Positions 1 through 13,107 of a DNA stretch of 64,000 nucleotides are shown piece by piece. The position numbers were made by a program, and so were the translations under genes. Positions within the stretch are counted from its first letter, which is position 1; every line of letters begins with the position of its first letter. The notes below the pieces were generated by a model. That model was not told where the DNA came from. It did not search any database and saw nothing but the letters and a program-made list of their open reading frames with translations. This DNA comes from Tomocerus qinae (taxonomy: Eukaryota > Arthropoda > Collembola > Entomobryomorpha > Tomoceridae), in assembly GCA_020055645.1 (NCBI GenBank), contig CM034550.1, positions 10,969,501-11,033,500 on the forward strand, written 5' to 3'.

Positions 1-1110
1 GTTAGCATTAAGCATTAGTGATTCAGCACTAGCATTAACACTTTAACCTTTTGTTTTATATGCAAGTGGCCCCATCACTTCCTATTATCATCATCTCACC
101 TTTGTCAGACATCCTGCAAATCAATCCCTAAGCTACAACAACACAGACAGAAATCAACTAGAGAATTACACATTTTAATAATATTGGGAAAACTACAATC
201 TATATGCAAATGAAGTGTTTTTTTGTGCAGAATGCATTAACAGTAGAAACATAAACTGCGTCCGTCAAGCTCAGTCAACTGAGAGCACCCTTTTAAGAAA
301 TAACTTACCAGACTATTTTCAACTCTAGAAAATCCAACGGATAAATTGCCAATTTATCCTTTGTCTCCCGGGTCGAGCCGAGTCATTTATACTCTACAAG
401 ACTTCATTTACCTTCTGTAGCGAATACCAAGTAATACAAAGTTTTCTCATGCACAATACAACCATACTTATAGAGAAAATAGTGCAACACACTGCAAATT
501 AGGCTTGCACTCCGATCTTATCTTAAAGCTAAATTAACAGTTAAATTACTCACGATTGGAACCAATCTACAGAGTAGATGAATTTTCTAATTAAATGTAA
601 CTTTTGCCATGCCATGATTTATTTCCAGCCTAACCTGTAAGCATTTCATACATTCTAATGAAGGGACTGAAGAGAGAACGTTGAAAGTTACAAAATAATT
701 ACTCGGACTACTTGTAATGTCATTGATATTTTGATATTGATAATGAAACAGCTCTGGCCCATATACAGATAATTTTAAATGGTCTATTACAAATTGGTGT
801 CTTAATTTAAATAATATTTACCTATCTATAATTACTAAATGTATTTTTTCATAAATTCAGTCTTCAAATCTTCTATTATATACATAATACCCACGAAAAT
901 CAATAAAACGAACCCCATTAAGAGTATGACATTTAAAGAAAATGCAAAATTGTAAATAAACTAAGATCCAACATTTTTGAATACGTTGAAGAGTAACATT
1001 CAACATTTATGAGGCAAAATATTTGCAGTATATCTCTTGTACAAAATAGTTGAACAAATTAATTGTATTTTAAGTCTGATGATTACACATTACACAATAT
1101 CTCATATTAT
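1..1110. other. Noncoding: distal 3' UTR of the thioredoxin reductase gene and intergenic DNA
   Basis: No coding exon is visible on either strand. The right part is probably 3' UTR of the minus-strand thioredoxin reductase gene; a minus-strand AATAAA lies at 618-623. A perfect 21-bp palindrome (10-bp arms around one base) sits at 339-359. Nothing else is recognisable. Confidence 0.5.
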
Positions 1111-1113
1111 AAG

Positions 1114-1173
1114 ATCCACAAATCAGACATCACTCTCCCACATTGGGTTTAAAGCAATATCGTCATAATTGAT
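1114..1173 (-). promoter_or_regulatory. SECIS element (form 2) in the 3' UTR of thioredoxin reductase
   Basis: Read on the minus strand, ATGA at 1166-1163 faces TGAT at 1125-1122 and forms the non-Watson-Crick quartet (U.U, G.A, A.G, C.U). An 11-bp helix including G.U pairs follows (1161-1151 with 1126-1136). Then come the unpaired AA at 1150-1149 and a short upper stem (ACCC at 1148-1145, with CCC and a following A pairing to TGGG at 1140-1137). That is the architecture of a form 2 SECIS. Weaker pairing continues below the quartet. It lies about 130 bases past the UGA codon that it would recode. The fold was done by hand. Confidence 0.82.
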
Positions 1174-1292
1174 TAATATACAATCAAAATCATAAATGGA
1201 TAAGGTAATGTCTTATATACTCAATCTCAATGTGGCAGTTGGAGAAGAGTCAAAGGTTGTGCTGAAAGTGGTAATTACATCCAGCACGTACC

Positions 1293-3272
<1,980 letters not shown>

Positions 3273-3992
3273 TATAATAATCTTCCATCAATTGGGTCGA
3301 AACTTCATAATACGCGTTCAATATTATGATATTATTATAAACTACGCAGCACGCACTAATTGAAAAAGATATTGACGAAAACAAAGGAAATCGTTTGAAT
3401 CAAATAACAGAAATTAGCCAAAAATGAAAATTGTTTTTCTAGTTTGTAATTAATTGTCAAGTGATGTCTATTTAAGTTTTAAATTTTACCACTTCGATAG
3501 CATAATGATCCGCAATCTATGGTCAAATAATATAACAAAATTTTATTATTATATCTACTAATTCAATGACCATTGAATATATGAAGATATGTTATTATTA
3601 TTTTATTAAACACAAAGGACAACTTACAATACACAGGGGAATTCTGCGATGTGTACTACAGTGACTAGGGTTGAGTGTGATACCTCGCTGGAATTTACGA
3701 GTGTGTGTATCACAATTTTGAAAATTCAAAAGTCTCTGTGTATTGTCGATGCTTCATTTGTTTTTTGGTAATTTTTTAGAGCCGGGTTTATTTTCAATAT
3801 ACCATAAGTACATTTAGAAATGCTTGGAAATAGTGGCAACGTGGTATAGGTAAATATCGACCACAATATTTTGCGAACAAACTCCTTTCCCTTTTCTCAA
3901 TCTTATATCATTACTGCCACTTGCAGACTAACGAAATATCCTAAATCAATTGTATTAATTCGGCAAAACATACAGTTTTTGTAGACGGATCA
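3273..3992. other. Intergenic DNA between two minus-strand genes
   Basis: About 0.7 kb of AT-rich DNA with no coding exon or clear repeat. It must contain the thioredoxin reductase promoter and 5' UTR, but no TATA box stands out. Confidence 0.4.
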
Positions 3993-3998
3993 TTTATT
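3993..3998 (-). terminator. Candidate poly(A) signal of the proline-rich gene
   Basis: AATAAA on the minus strand, about 220 bases past the stop codon of the proline-rich repeat gene. Confidence 0.4.
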
Positions 3999-4152
3999 TG
4001 AGTACAAACACTGTCAACAAGGAAATAAAGCACATTTTATGAAAGGAAAATCCAAATATAAGTTACATACAATATTCTACATGATGAATTGGTAATAATA
4101 ATATGGACAACTATAGACTAGTAATACTTAATGAATTAAACTGCAAATAATT

Positions 4153-4218
4153 TCAAAGTCGTACTGCTAGAATAGGAACAATAGCAGGCCGCACAACTTG
4201 AAGACTTGGGGATCCTAC
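4153..4218 (-). pseudogene. Repeat-coding tail beyond the stop of the proline-rich protein
   Basis: The repeat frame continues 20 codons past the TGA at 4221-4219 to a second TGA at 4155-4153. The codon that aligns with the repeat Gly (GGA in other units) is TGA here. The next residues follow the repeat (VGSPSLQVVRPAIVPI) and then degenerate. It is either a truncated former C-terminus or a readthrough extension. Confidence 0.6.
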
Positions 4219-6641
4219 TCATTCGACGACTGGTCTGATTTCCGGAAGTTTATTTCCTGGAACGACAATTGGACCAGGCGGTGGACGCCTACCAGCAGGT
4301 GGACGAGGTGGAATAATTCCTGGAATTGGCATAATTGGGCTGATTTCAGGAATTGGGAGAATGGAGGGTCCAACGACTTCAAGGCTTGGAGATCCTACTC
4401 CTTCAATTACTGGTCTGATTTCTGGAAGTTTGTTCCCTGGAATTACGATTGGGAATGGTGGAAGAACTCCTGGGAGAGGAATGATTGATGGACGAACGAC
4501 TTCAAGGCTTGGGGATCCAACTCCCTCAATTACTGGTCGGATTTCTGGAAGTTTGTTTCCTGGAACGACAATTGGAGCTGGTCGACCGGGTGGAATAATT
4601 CCTGGGATTGGCATAATTGGGCTGATATCTGGAATTGGCCCAATGGATGGTCCAACGGCTTCCAAACTTGGGGAACCAACTCCTTCGATGACCGGTCTGA
4701 TTTCTGGAAGTTTATTTCCTGGGACGACAATCGGAGATGGTGGGAGAACTGCTGGGAGAGGAATAATTGATGGACGAACGACTTCCAAACTTGGGAAACC
4801 AACTCCCTCAATTATTGGTCGGATTTCTGGAAGTTTGTTCCCTGGAACGACAATTGGGGCTGGCCGACCAGGTGGAATAATTCCTGGAATTGGCATAATT
4901 GGGCTGATTTCTGGAATTGGGACAATAGAGGGTCCAACGACTTCAAGGCTTGGAGATCCTACTCCTTCGATGACTGGTCTGATTTCTGGAAGTTTATTTC
5001 CTGGGACGACAATCGGAGATGGTGGGAGAACTGCTGGAAGAGGAATGATTGTTGGACGAATGACTTCCAAACTTGGAGATCCTACTCCTTCAATTACTGG
5101 TCTGATTTCTGGAAGTTTGTTCCCTGGAACTACGATTGGAGCTGGTCGACCAGGTGCAGGTGGAATTATTCCTGGAATTGGCATAATTGGGCTGATTTCT
5201 GGAATTGGGACAATGGAGGGTCCAACGACCTCAAGACTTGGAGATCCTACTCCTTCAATTACTGGTCTGATTTCTGGAAGTTTGTTCCCTGGAACTACGA
5301 TTGGAGCTGGTCGACCAGGTGCAGGTGGAATTATTCCTGGAATTGGCATAATTGGGCTGATTTCTGGAATTGGGACAATGGAGGGTCCAACGACCTCAAG
5401 ACTTGGAGATCCTACTCCTTCAATTACTGGTCTGATTTCTGGAAGTTTGTTCCCTGGAACTACGATTGGAGCTGGTCGACCAGGTGCAGGTGGAATTATT
5501 CCTGGAATTGGCATAATTGGGCTGATTTCTGGAATTGGGACAATGGAGGGTCCAACGACCTCAAGACTTGGAGATCCTACTCCTTCAATTACTGGTCTGA
5601 TTTCTGGAAGTTTGTTCCCTGGAACTACGATTGGAGCTGGTCGACCAGGTGCAGGTGGAATTATTCCTGGAATTGGCATAATTGGGCTGATTTCTGGAAT
5701 TGGGACAATGGAGGGTCCAACGACCTCAAGACTTGGAGATCCTACTCCTTCAATTACTGGTCTGATTTCAGGAAGTTTGTTCCCTGGAACTACGATTGGG
5801 AATGGTGGAAGAACTCCTGGGAGAGGAATGATTGATGGACGAACCACTTCAAGGCTTGGAGATCCTACTCCTTCGATGACTGGTCTGATTTCAGGAAGTT
5901 TATTTCCTGGAACGACAATTGGGGCTGGCCGACCAGGTGGAATAATTCCTGGAATTGGCATAATTGGGCTGATTTCTGGAATTGGCACAATGGATGGTCC
6001 AACGACTTCCAAACTTGGGGAACCAACTCCTTCGATGACTGGTCTGATTTCTGGAAGTTTGTTCCCTGGAACGACAATTGGAGATGGTGGAAGAACCCCT
6101 GGAAGAGGAATGATTGTTGGACGAACGACTTCCAAACTTGGAGATCCTACTCCTTCAATTACTGGTCTGATTTCTGGAAGTTTGTTCCCTGGAACGACAA
6201 TTGGGGCTGGCCGACCAGGTGGAATAATTCCTGGAATTGGCATAATTGGGCTGATTTCTGGAATTGGGACAATAGAGGGTCCAACGACTTCAAGGCTTGG
6301 AGATCCTACTCCTTCGATGACTGGTCCGATTTCTGGAAGTTTATTTCCTGGAACGACAATTGGGAATGGTGGAAGAACTCCTGGGAGAGGAACGATTGAT
6401 GGACGAACGACTTCCAAACTTGGGGAACCAACTCCTTCGATGACCGGTCTGATCTCTGGAAGTTTGCTGTCCACTATCGGCTGTATCTGAAATTATAATA
6501 ATATTATTCCAAAGATTCCGATTTTTGGAGCAATTATAATATTTTTAGTGTACTTACGGCAGGCTGCACAGCGGGTCTGTATATAGTTGTAGCCCTAACC
6601 CCCGTGAAGGCCATTAGCAATACTAACGTAAAAACCTTCAT
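4219..6641 (-). CDS. Secreted proline-rich tandem-repeat protein
   Basis: Two exons: 6641-6558 encodes the first 28 residues, including a signal peptide (hydrophobic core, likely cut after GVRA); 6486-4219 encodes the rest, 783 residues in all. The mature protein is almost wholly repeats. Each unit opens with NKLPEIRPVIEGVGSPSLEVV and continues either as a short form (RPSIIPLPGVLPP) or a long form (GPSIVPIPEISPIMPIPGIIPP, often with GRPAP), closing with PIVVPG. About 16 KLPEI starts are visible. Short and long forms largely alternate, but four consecutive long units are nearly identical at the DNA level, with a 165-bp (55-codon) period around 5154, 5319, 5484 and 5649. There is almost no Cys and few charges. 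A structural extracellular role (cuticle, matrix, silk or secretion) is inferred. The stop codon interrupts a repeat that continues after it. Confidence 0.85.
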
Positions 6642-6728
6642 TTTAATGTTTTCACAATTACTTCTGTACAACGATTCTAAGCAGATCGTATCGTGTTCGC
6701 TAATGATTTGGGTAAGTAAATGCTTGCC

Positions 6729-6735
6729 TTTTATA
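6729..6735 (-). promoter_or_regulatory. TATA box of the proline-rich secreted protein gene
   Basis: TATAAAA on the minus strand in the context GATATAAAAGG, about 90 bases upstream of the ATG. This implies a short 5' UTR with transcription starting about 30 bases below the box. A strong TATA box fits a highly expressed, tissue-specific secreted product. Confidence 0.6.
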
Positions 6736-6893
6736 TCTCAGAAAATTCGCATTTGACGCAAATATCGTAAATTTTTTGCATGATAATTCAAATTCTTCCA
6801 TTATACGTCCTCATTTCAACTGACGTGTTAAGTGATAATATTTGGGATAATGATCATATATAATTAATCCGGACATTGATGTAGGGTCATTGT

Positions 6894-7067
6894 CAGGCAC
6901 GTATTCAGAAATTTGGTCAATGGGGGGCGCAACCAAATATAATGTCAATAGTCAAAAAAAAGAAAATTTTTTGCAATTTTTGGTCTTTTTTGAGAAAAAT
7001 CTTCTCTTTTTCTCAGATTTAGGGGGGGCGCTGCGCCCCTCCCGCCCCCCTACTGGATACGTGCTTG
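6894..7067. mobile_element. Short hAT-type MITE (174 bp) with 8-bp target duplication
   Basis: Terminal inverted repeats CAGGCACGTATTCAG and, reversed, CAAGCACGTATCCAG (13 of 15 match). It is flanked by a perfect 8-bp direct duplication GTCATTGT (6886-6893 and 7068-7075). Eight-base duplications and CA-starting ends are typical of hAT elements. The inside has runs of A/T and a G/C-rich segment (GGGGGGGCGCTGCGCCCC) and no coding capacity. Confidence 0.85.
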
Positions 7068-7948
7068 GTCATTGTGAATTCACGGTGATCATATTCTTAA
7101 GTGGCGATTAGTAGTGTTAATAACTACAGATTATAGCTGTTAGTACATCGATAATATTATAGTATCTGAAACAGAAACCTGTTTTTCTATTTTGGATAAC
7201 AACAATATAATGATGATTTTAGAGCATTTTAATTAAAATTGAGTTTATAAATTGTTTTATGTTTTGATTTGATTGTAAATGTAGAAATGAACAGTCAAGA
7301 ATGACATGTTTGCAATATCCATAATATAACAAAAGCTATAATATGGCCGTTATAATAATATTCTCAACAGTTTATTCTGTACTGTAGTATAATTTTCCGT
7401 GCCATCCGTGCATTGTCAGTTGAAATATTTGAATTTCAAAGTTGTTATCGCGTATTTAAGCCCTTCCCGGCGGACGGGGTCTATAAAAATTTGCATAATG
7501 TTATTGAACATAATTTCTTTACATCTTCTCCATTTTACAACCCACTAAGCCTAGCAATAATGGTTCATAAAATATGGTCTGTTTTATCAATCCCTAATAA
7601 ATGTTGGGTGCTGTTGGTATAAATTAATCCTGTAGCCAACGTAAATAGTATAAACGTGATCAGCTAATCACATTAAACCACAGCACAAATAAGTACTGCT
7701 GAGTTGACTTTTAAGTATTTAGTTTCAAAGCAACCAAATCATAGTGTAAGGGCTACTACTGCTACTCACTGATTAGGAATTACTTTTTATCTATTATTTA
7801 TTTACTTTTGCAATGTTATTTACATCATTATTCCACGTAAGTTGCATAGAAGAGATTATGTACATAATGCGCAATTAATAATATTATTACATCAGGAAGA
7901 TATTGTACTGCTGTCTTTTTTATACTCAATTACTCAGGCAGGTTTTAG

Positions 7949-8845
7949 CTCGCCTGAATAAGGCAGCTTATAGAACCGCACAGTCCGTCCGTCCGTCCGT
8001 TCGTCCGTTCGCCAACACTGTAACTTTTGAATGCAACGACGGAAATTGACCAAACTTGGCAAAAACAATGCCTATGGACCACTGACGAACCCTATTCAAT
8101 TTGGTTCAAATCGGTCTATAGGTTGCTGAGATGCCGCGCGCTCACTTTGTCTTCATTTTGATAGTCAAAATGAAAAATTGGCATTAAATGGACATTAAAA
8201 GTTCAATTGTGTTTCCTAAAAATTGTTCAATTAATAGTATGTAATATTTAACTCCGCTTCAACCAAATTTAAGATTTTATATTGAAGTAAATAAAACAGG
8301 ATAATAACTATTATAGAACGGAAATAAATCTATTATGTGGTGACAGACAAATTTACATTTTTCGAAGTATCTTTTGTTATGATAGTTAATATCAATCGAT
8401 TTTGATTTTCTTTTGGTTTTCATACTCAATATTAATCAATTTTGATTTTTTGCTTATTTTGATACTAAATATTATTCAATTGTGATTTCCTGTTGATTTT
8501 GATACTCAATATATTACTCAATTTTAATTAACTGTTGATTTTGATACTCAACATTAATCTATTTGGATTTTCTGTAGAATTTGATACTCAACGTTAATCT
8601 ATTTGGATTTTCTGTAGATTTTGATACTCAACATTAATCTATTTGGATTTTCTGTAGATTTTGATACTCAACATTAATCTATTTTGATTTTCCATCGATT
8701 TTGATAGCCAACGTTAATTTATTTTTGTATTTTGAAAAATGATCATCTAATTTGTATTACTGTTCACTTTAGTAATCAAAATAAATCTACTTCTATTATT
8801 CTACCAAAAATGTGCACACGGTCCCCTTTACTCAGGCGAGCTTCT
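7949..8845. mobile_element. Probable non-autonomous element with short inverted ends
   Basis: Left end AGCTCGCCTGAATAAGGC near 7957; the right end near 8843 reads, reversed, AGCTCGCCTGAGTAAAGG. Between them are a GTCC-rich simple repeat (7981-8012), a stretch that looks like dispersed repeat DNA (8013-8160) and a 40-bp tandem array. I see no transposase and no clear target duplication, so the exact limits and class are uncertain. Confidence 0.5.
8388..8735. repeat. Tandem repeat, 40-bp unit, about 8-9 copies
   Basis: Imperfect copies carry GATTTTGATACTCA, then an AC/AT-TTAATCTATTT segment, then GGATTTTCTGTA. Central copies (about 8540-8660) are nearly identical and outer ones more diverged. 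The array lies inside the putative element at 7949-8845. Confidence 0.8.
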
Positions 8846-9138
8846 GTTACGGCTTGCTGTAGGTTTTTAGTTTTACTACATTAACCGAGAATTTGTAGAT
8901 TTTATTCTTCTTGATAAATTAATTTTTCTAGCATCCAAGGCAAAATGGTTTTGGCGTATTTGCTTTGAATTGCAACATCAATAGTATCAGTCTGAATTTA
9001 TGTACTAAAAGAGCTAACAGAAAAGGAAAAATGTAAGTTTTTGTGAACAAGTACATTTGTTAGTTTTTATTGGCCAATTCCCATTTGAAATACAAAAAAT
9101 AATTGGGAATAGTCGTTTTGGGGTTGACGAATGAGTGT

Positions 9139-12100
9139 TTAAATGCACCCATTTCCCCAACAGCCGCACCAAGGTAAAGGTTCTTTCTTGTAAGATTTGT
9201 CAATTCGAATCCCACCTCGTTTCACAGGAATAGATGATTGATGTGACATTTGGCTTTGATTGTGTAGAAACACACGACTCCTACCACTGTTTACACCACT
9301 AGGGAATACATTGGGATTATTATTATTGGCAGATTCTATAGTTGGACTTGATCCCGGATCTCCACTTCCCAAGTTCTGTTGAATTTGCATAGAAGCAGTA
9401 GAACCTCTACGCACTCCAATAAGACTTTGTGGAATAAGAGAGCCAGGTGATGATTTCATGAGCCTTGATAAAGGTTTCTTGGGATTCGGGGGCAAATTAT
9501 TATTGGTACTAAGAGAAGTCCTTGAATCTTCTACTGAAGTATTTCCTGCACAGATGGACATTTGTCGTTTAGCGAGTATACTAGCATTAAGTGATTCAGA
9601 CGCAGGATCTGAAACAGATTCTAATCTAGGAGCAGAACTGGATGATCGTACAACTTGTTTGTGAGGTTTGAGCGTTTGGCATTGGGACTGAAGATGAGTT
9701 GGTGTTGAAACAGATTGAAGAATAGGAATATGGGTCCTTGTAGTAGGAATACTACTTTGTGTAGGTAGAGATAGTCTATGATTCACTTCCTCAGGTTGAG
9801 AGGAATCTGGAGTAACTTGTTGACCTGTAGGGATTGGATGGTTTTGTTTTGGGTCGGGTGTATTTTGAAAATTCCGAAAAGTATGCATTAGTCTTGAGCC
9901 AGGTTCAGAGAGCCGAGTTCTGGGAGTTCTAGGAGACGAAGTTTTGGAAGTGACATCGGCAGATTTGGTGTTGGTGCCGCTAGTTGACGGAAGCTCCTGT
10001 TTCTCATTTTCAGCAGAGAGTGGCAATTCTTGGCAGTGGCTAACAATCTTGGCTCGCACCTCGTATCCAGCTATAGACAACACAGGCTGCAAATTTTTGA
10101 CAAGATGCATGTGGCAGATCCGTTCTGAGATGTCAACTCCTTTGTAAATTCTTCGCTCGAGAGGAGCCACAACTTGTCCAAATTGGTTTAGTGTTGATAT
10201 GACAGTGAAATCACTAAGATCAGGTGGAATTCCAGATAAGACAATGGTAGAAAATCTTTTGGAAGCATCATACAACTTCATTTTCTGTCCTTTGATTGTA
10301 AACGAGTCGTTTTCAAGGATTTTCTTTACAGCCTCTCCGCTGCGGAGACAAATGAATATTCTCCCGGGCATCATTCGCACTCCAGCAATATTTTCTAATG
10401 ATGGGTCAAACTGTTTTTCTAATTCATCAATCACCTCTTGAGCTGTTAATTCCATGTTTTCTTCTGCCAAGATACCAATAGCTACATTTTTGTCTATAGA
10501 ATTCCAATTCGGTTGTCCTTGTTGTTGACGATGGGGCAAAGTGGATATACGACAAAGACAAACGGATTGATCGAATCCATTGAAGGCAGGAGACACAACG
10601 ATAGGAGAAGCACAAATATATTCCTCTGGAGATACACCTACTGAATTTAAACTTGGTTCTGATTGATAACAAGAATAGAAATCGGGACAACAGTCAGCTA
10701 AACCAAGAATTGGGGAGCCGCTGCCACTTCCACCACCTCTTGAGGATTTATTATGAAGATACACTAAAGAATTTCTTCGGGGACAATGCCTCCGACACAT
10801 TGTTTGTGTTTGAGACTGATTTTCACACTGTGGATTTGTACCCGCCGCTTTATTTGCCATATCACTGTTGGATTTTTTATTTGGGAAGTTAAAACTGCCT
10901 TGTGCAATACCAATTTTCCTTTGTTTTCCCTTTGCCATAATACCTGACTTGGTTCTCGTTCCCGGAGATGGCGGAGGCAAAGCGGCAGCTCCAACAGCAG
11001 TTGGCTTTTCACTTGCATTTACTACAGGTACACTTTTATTTGTGTCAATCGATACAGTTCTATTATTTTCAGGTTTATTATCATCGCTATTAAAAATACG
11101 AAGCTCGGAAGTGACTTGAAATAATTTTGGGACAACTGCCACGCATCCAATATCTTGGATCTCATTATTGAACACACCTCCAGGTCTAGTTCCATTTTCT
11201 TCAGGTGATTGGTTGTTTTGTGATACAGGTGAGCTGGCAGGTGTAATTTCAATCAAAGGGGTGCATCCAGTACTGGGAATTCTTTGATTTTTCTTACTGC
11301 TGCTATCTGCCATTTGATTTTCATCAGATTCTCCAATATCTAAACTAAGTGGGACGAGAGGACTTGGCGTGTTACAAAAACTAGTATTTTGAATGCTACT
11401 ACTATTATTCTCGCTTTCTTCCCGGACAACTTCTAATTCTGGAGAATGATGAGGCCACAGAGGTAAGCGATGTTGATTTTGATACAATGTGACATTTGGT
11501 TTGTCTGTGTTTTCAAAAGTGGAATCTTCTTCTGGCACTGCAAGTGGCAATGTTGCTTCTTCTTGGCTCCCGTCCCCAACACTCGCACCTGGATCGTAAT
11601 CGCTAGTAATATTATTATAGTTCATTTGTAAATTATCTATATCTAAAGGATTGCTTGAATATAAACTACAGCTACTGCTAACACCACTATGATCTTCAAG
11701 ACTACAGCCAAAACCAAAAATAGATCGAGAATAATCAAAAGACTTGCCGTCCTCATCAATCATAAAGATATTACTTCCACAGTCCTCATCTTCCGAGTCG
11801 TATGCTGAAAGAAGTGTTTCTCCTCCGATACTAACTCGACGATCTGGTCGGTAACCCGACATCGGTTGGAATTCAGAATGGTCATAGTTCGTCTGGACAC
11901 AAACTTTCTTCAACATATCTTCCAATTTTTCATATTCGTCCCTCAGACTCCAAATTTCCCTTTTCAAATGCTCGTTTTCCTTCTTCAATTTTTTCACATC
12001 GTTTTGACTTCTGTCCACTTCTTCATTGATCGAAATTGTTCTGAGACGTAATTCCTCATTTTCATAGATCATTCCCCTACTAGATCTCTTGTCCAAACTA

Positions 12101-12144
12101 CGGTTTGGCTTTAGGTTTAAATCTTTCTTCCTTTGACGATGCAT
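9139..12144 (-). CDS. 1001-aa protein: coiled coil, paired RRM/ORF1p-like domain, Cys-rich tail
   Basis: Single open frame of 1001 codons. The first ATG (MHRQRKKD) is taken as the start; the frame extends 22 codons upstream without an ATG. A Lys/Glu-rich coiled coil runs from about residue 25 to 85. A long low-complexity Ser/Pro/Asn/Gln-rich stretch follows. At about 550-710 two consecutive ferredoxin/RRM-like units are suggested: GRIFICLRSGEAVKKIL, then TIVLSGIPPDLSDFTVISTL followed by RRIYKGVDISERICHMHL. This arrangement recalls the nucleic-acid-binding part of retrotransposon ORF1/gag-like proteins, but the zinc knuckle that usually follows is missing. The C-terminus, PLPWCGCWGNGCI, has three closely spaced Cys and looks like a lipid-attachment or metal site. 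I do not recognise a named gene. That it is a real gene is likely from its length and composition; the function is unknown. Confidence 0.75.
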   Translation of the reverse strand: MHRQRKKDLNLKPNRSLDKRSSRGMIYENEELRLRTISINEEVDRSQNDVKKLKKENEHLKREIWSLRDEYEKLEDMLKKVCVQTNYDHSEFQPMSGYRPDRRVSIGGETLLSAYDSEDEDCGSNIFMIDEDGKSFDYSRSIFGFGCSLEDHSGVSSSCSLYSSNPLDIDNLQMNYNNITSDYDPGASVGDGSQEEATLPLAVPEEDSTFENTDKPNVTLYQNQHRLPLWPHHSPELEVVREESENNSSSIQNTSFCNTPSPLVPLSLDIGESDENQMADSSSKKNQRIPSTGCTPLIEITPASSPVSQNNQSPEENGTRPGGVFNNEIQDIGCVAVVPKLFQVTSELRIFNSDDNKPENNRTVSIDTNKSVPVVNASEKPTAVGAAALPPPSPGTRTKSGIMAKGKQRKIGIAQGSFNFPNKKSNSDMANKAAGTNPQCENQSQTQTMCRRHCPRRNSLVYLHNKSSRGGGSGSGSPILGLADCCPDFYSCYQSEPSLNSVGVSPEEYICASPIVVSPAFNGFDQSVCLCRISTLPHRQQQGQPNWNSIDKNVAIGILAEENMELTAQEVIDELEKQFDPSLENIAGVRMMPGRIFICLRSGEAVKKILENDSFTIKGQKMKLYDASKRFSTIVLSGIPPDLSDFTVISTLNQFGQVVAPLERRIYKGVDISERICHMHLVKNLQPVLSIAGYEVRAKIVSHCQELPLSAENEKQELPSTSGTNTKSADVTSKTSSPRTPRTRLSEPGSRLMHTFRNFQNTPDPKQNHPIPTGQQVTPDSSQPEEVNHRLSLPTQSSIPTTRTHIPILQSVSTPTHLQSQCQTLKPHKQVVRSSSSAPRLESVSDPASESLNASILAKRQMSICAGNTSVEDSRTSLSTNNNLPPNPKKPLSRLMKSSPGSLIPQSLIGVRRGSTASMQIQQNLGSGDPGSSPTIESANNNNPNVFPSGVNSGRSRVFLHNQSQMSHQSSIPVKRGGIRIDKSYKKEPLPWCGCWGNGCI

Positions 12145-13107
12145 TTTCAATTTTCTTAGCCCGAACACCAGATAAATGTACAAACTCAAAATTAAATTAT
12201 CTTTTAACACAATCTGGTTAGATAATGTTTGCCATGAAATGGATTGTCTATAATTATCACTGATTTTATTTGGGTTTTATCTTCCGAATATTATCACTAT
12301 CATTTTCTTCGATGATATCTTTGAACTACAGCACGTAGACACTGTCAGGAAAATATTTTCGCTCGCGAACGATCCTCTAAAATGAAACATGATCCAGTTA
12401 TGAATTCTTTTGCGTTACATCCACACAATTTTCACTAGGAACTTCATACTTAAAAGTGCACATAGAAAATCGTTCTCCTAAGAAGTTTAACCAACAACAT
12501 GTTATAGTATCGGCGCTGCATTAAAATTAGAATTTTATGGCACGTCTGCTCTTGCTCCGTAACTTTTAAAAACTTGAACCATTAGAGAAAGAAGCCAAAA
12601 TCACAAGTGAAGGAAACTTATAATCTGCTTTTAAATTCAGATCATATGGTTTATTTTTTGCGAAGATTTTTTTACGATGACAAACATAGATACTAAGATT
12701 GCGAAGAGATATCCTCTTGATACAATTCTTCGCAGTAGTTATCTAGGTTTATAAAATAAACTTATTAATCGTAAAATCTCAGAATGTGATAATGTCGGTT
12801 TCACCATTCACTAGTAGTGTTTGAATTAGAATTGTGCAAGGTCTTTTTCATTTGGGTTTAAACACTGTAAAAGTTGTATTATGCAGTTAAATAATTGAAG
12901 ATCTGTATCTGTGTGGATTTTGCAGGAGAGACTAACAGCGTCTCGAGTCTCCTGAAGATTATTTTATGACTCGTCCGAGATATTTTTGTATAATGAAGCG
13001 ATGCTGTTAGTAGTAACGTTATAACTTTACGACTTTAGGGGAATATATATTGACGTGGCCTGGTGTGAGTTGGCCTGGCCCCGATTTCGGATCCTTTAAG
13101 ACACTTT

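Noticed and set aside
1175..1205. Hairpin with two ATGA motifs upstream of the chosen SECIS
   Set aside because: The helix is too short and its loop has no AA. The fold at 1122-1166 satisfies all SECIS rules.
4361..6490. 709-codon open frame on the plus strand across the proline-rich gene
   Set aside because: It is the antisense shadow of a stop-free periodic array. The minus frame has a signal-peptide exon, splice sites, a TATA box and a poly(A) signal; the plus frame has none.
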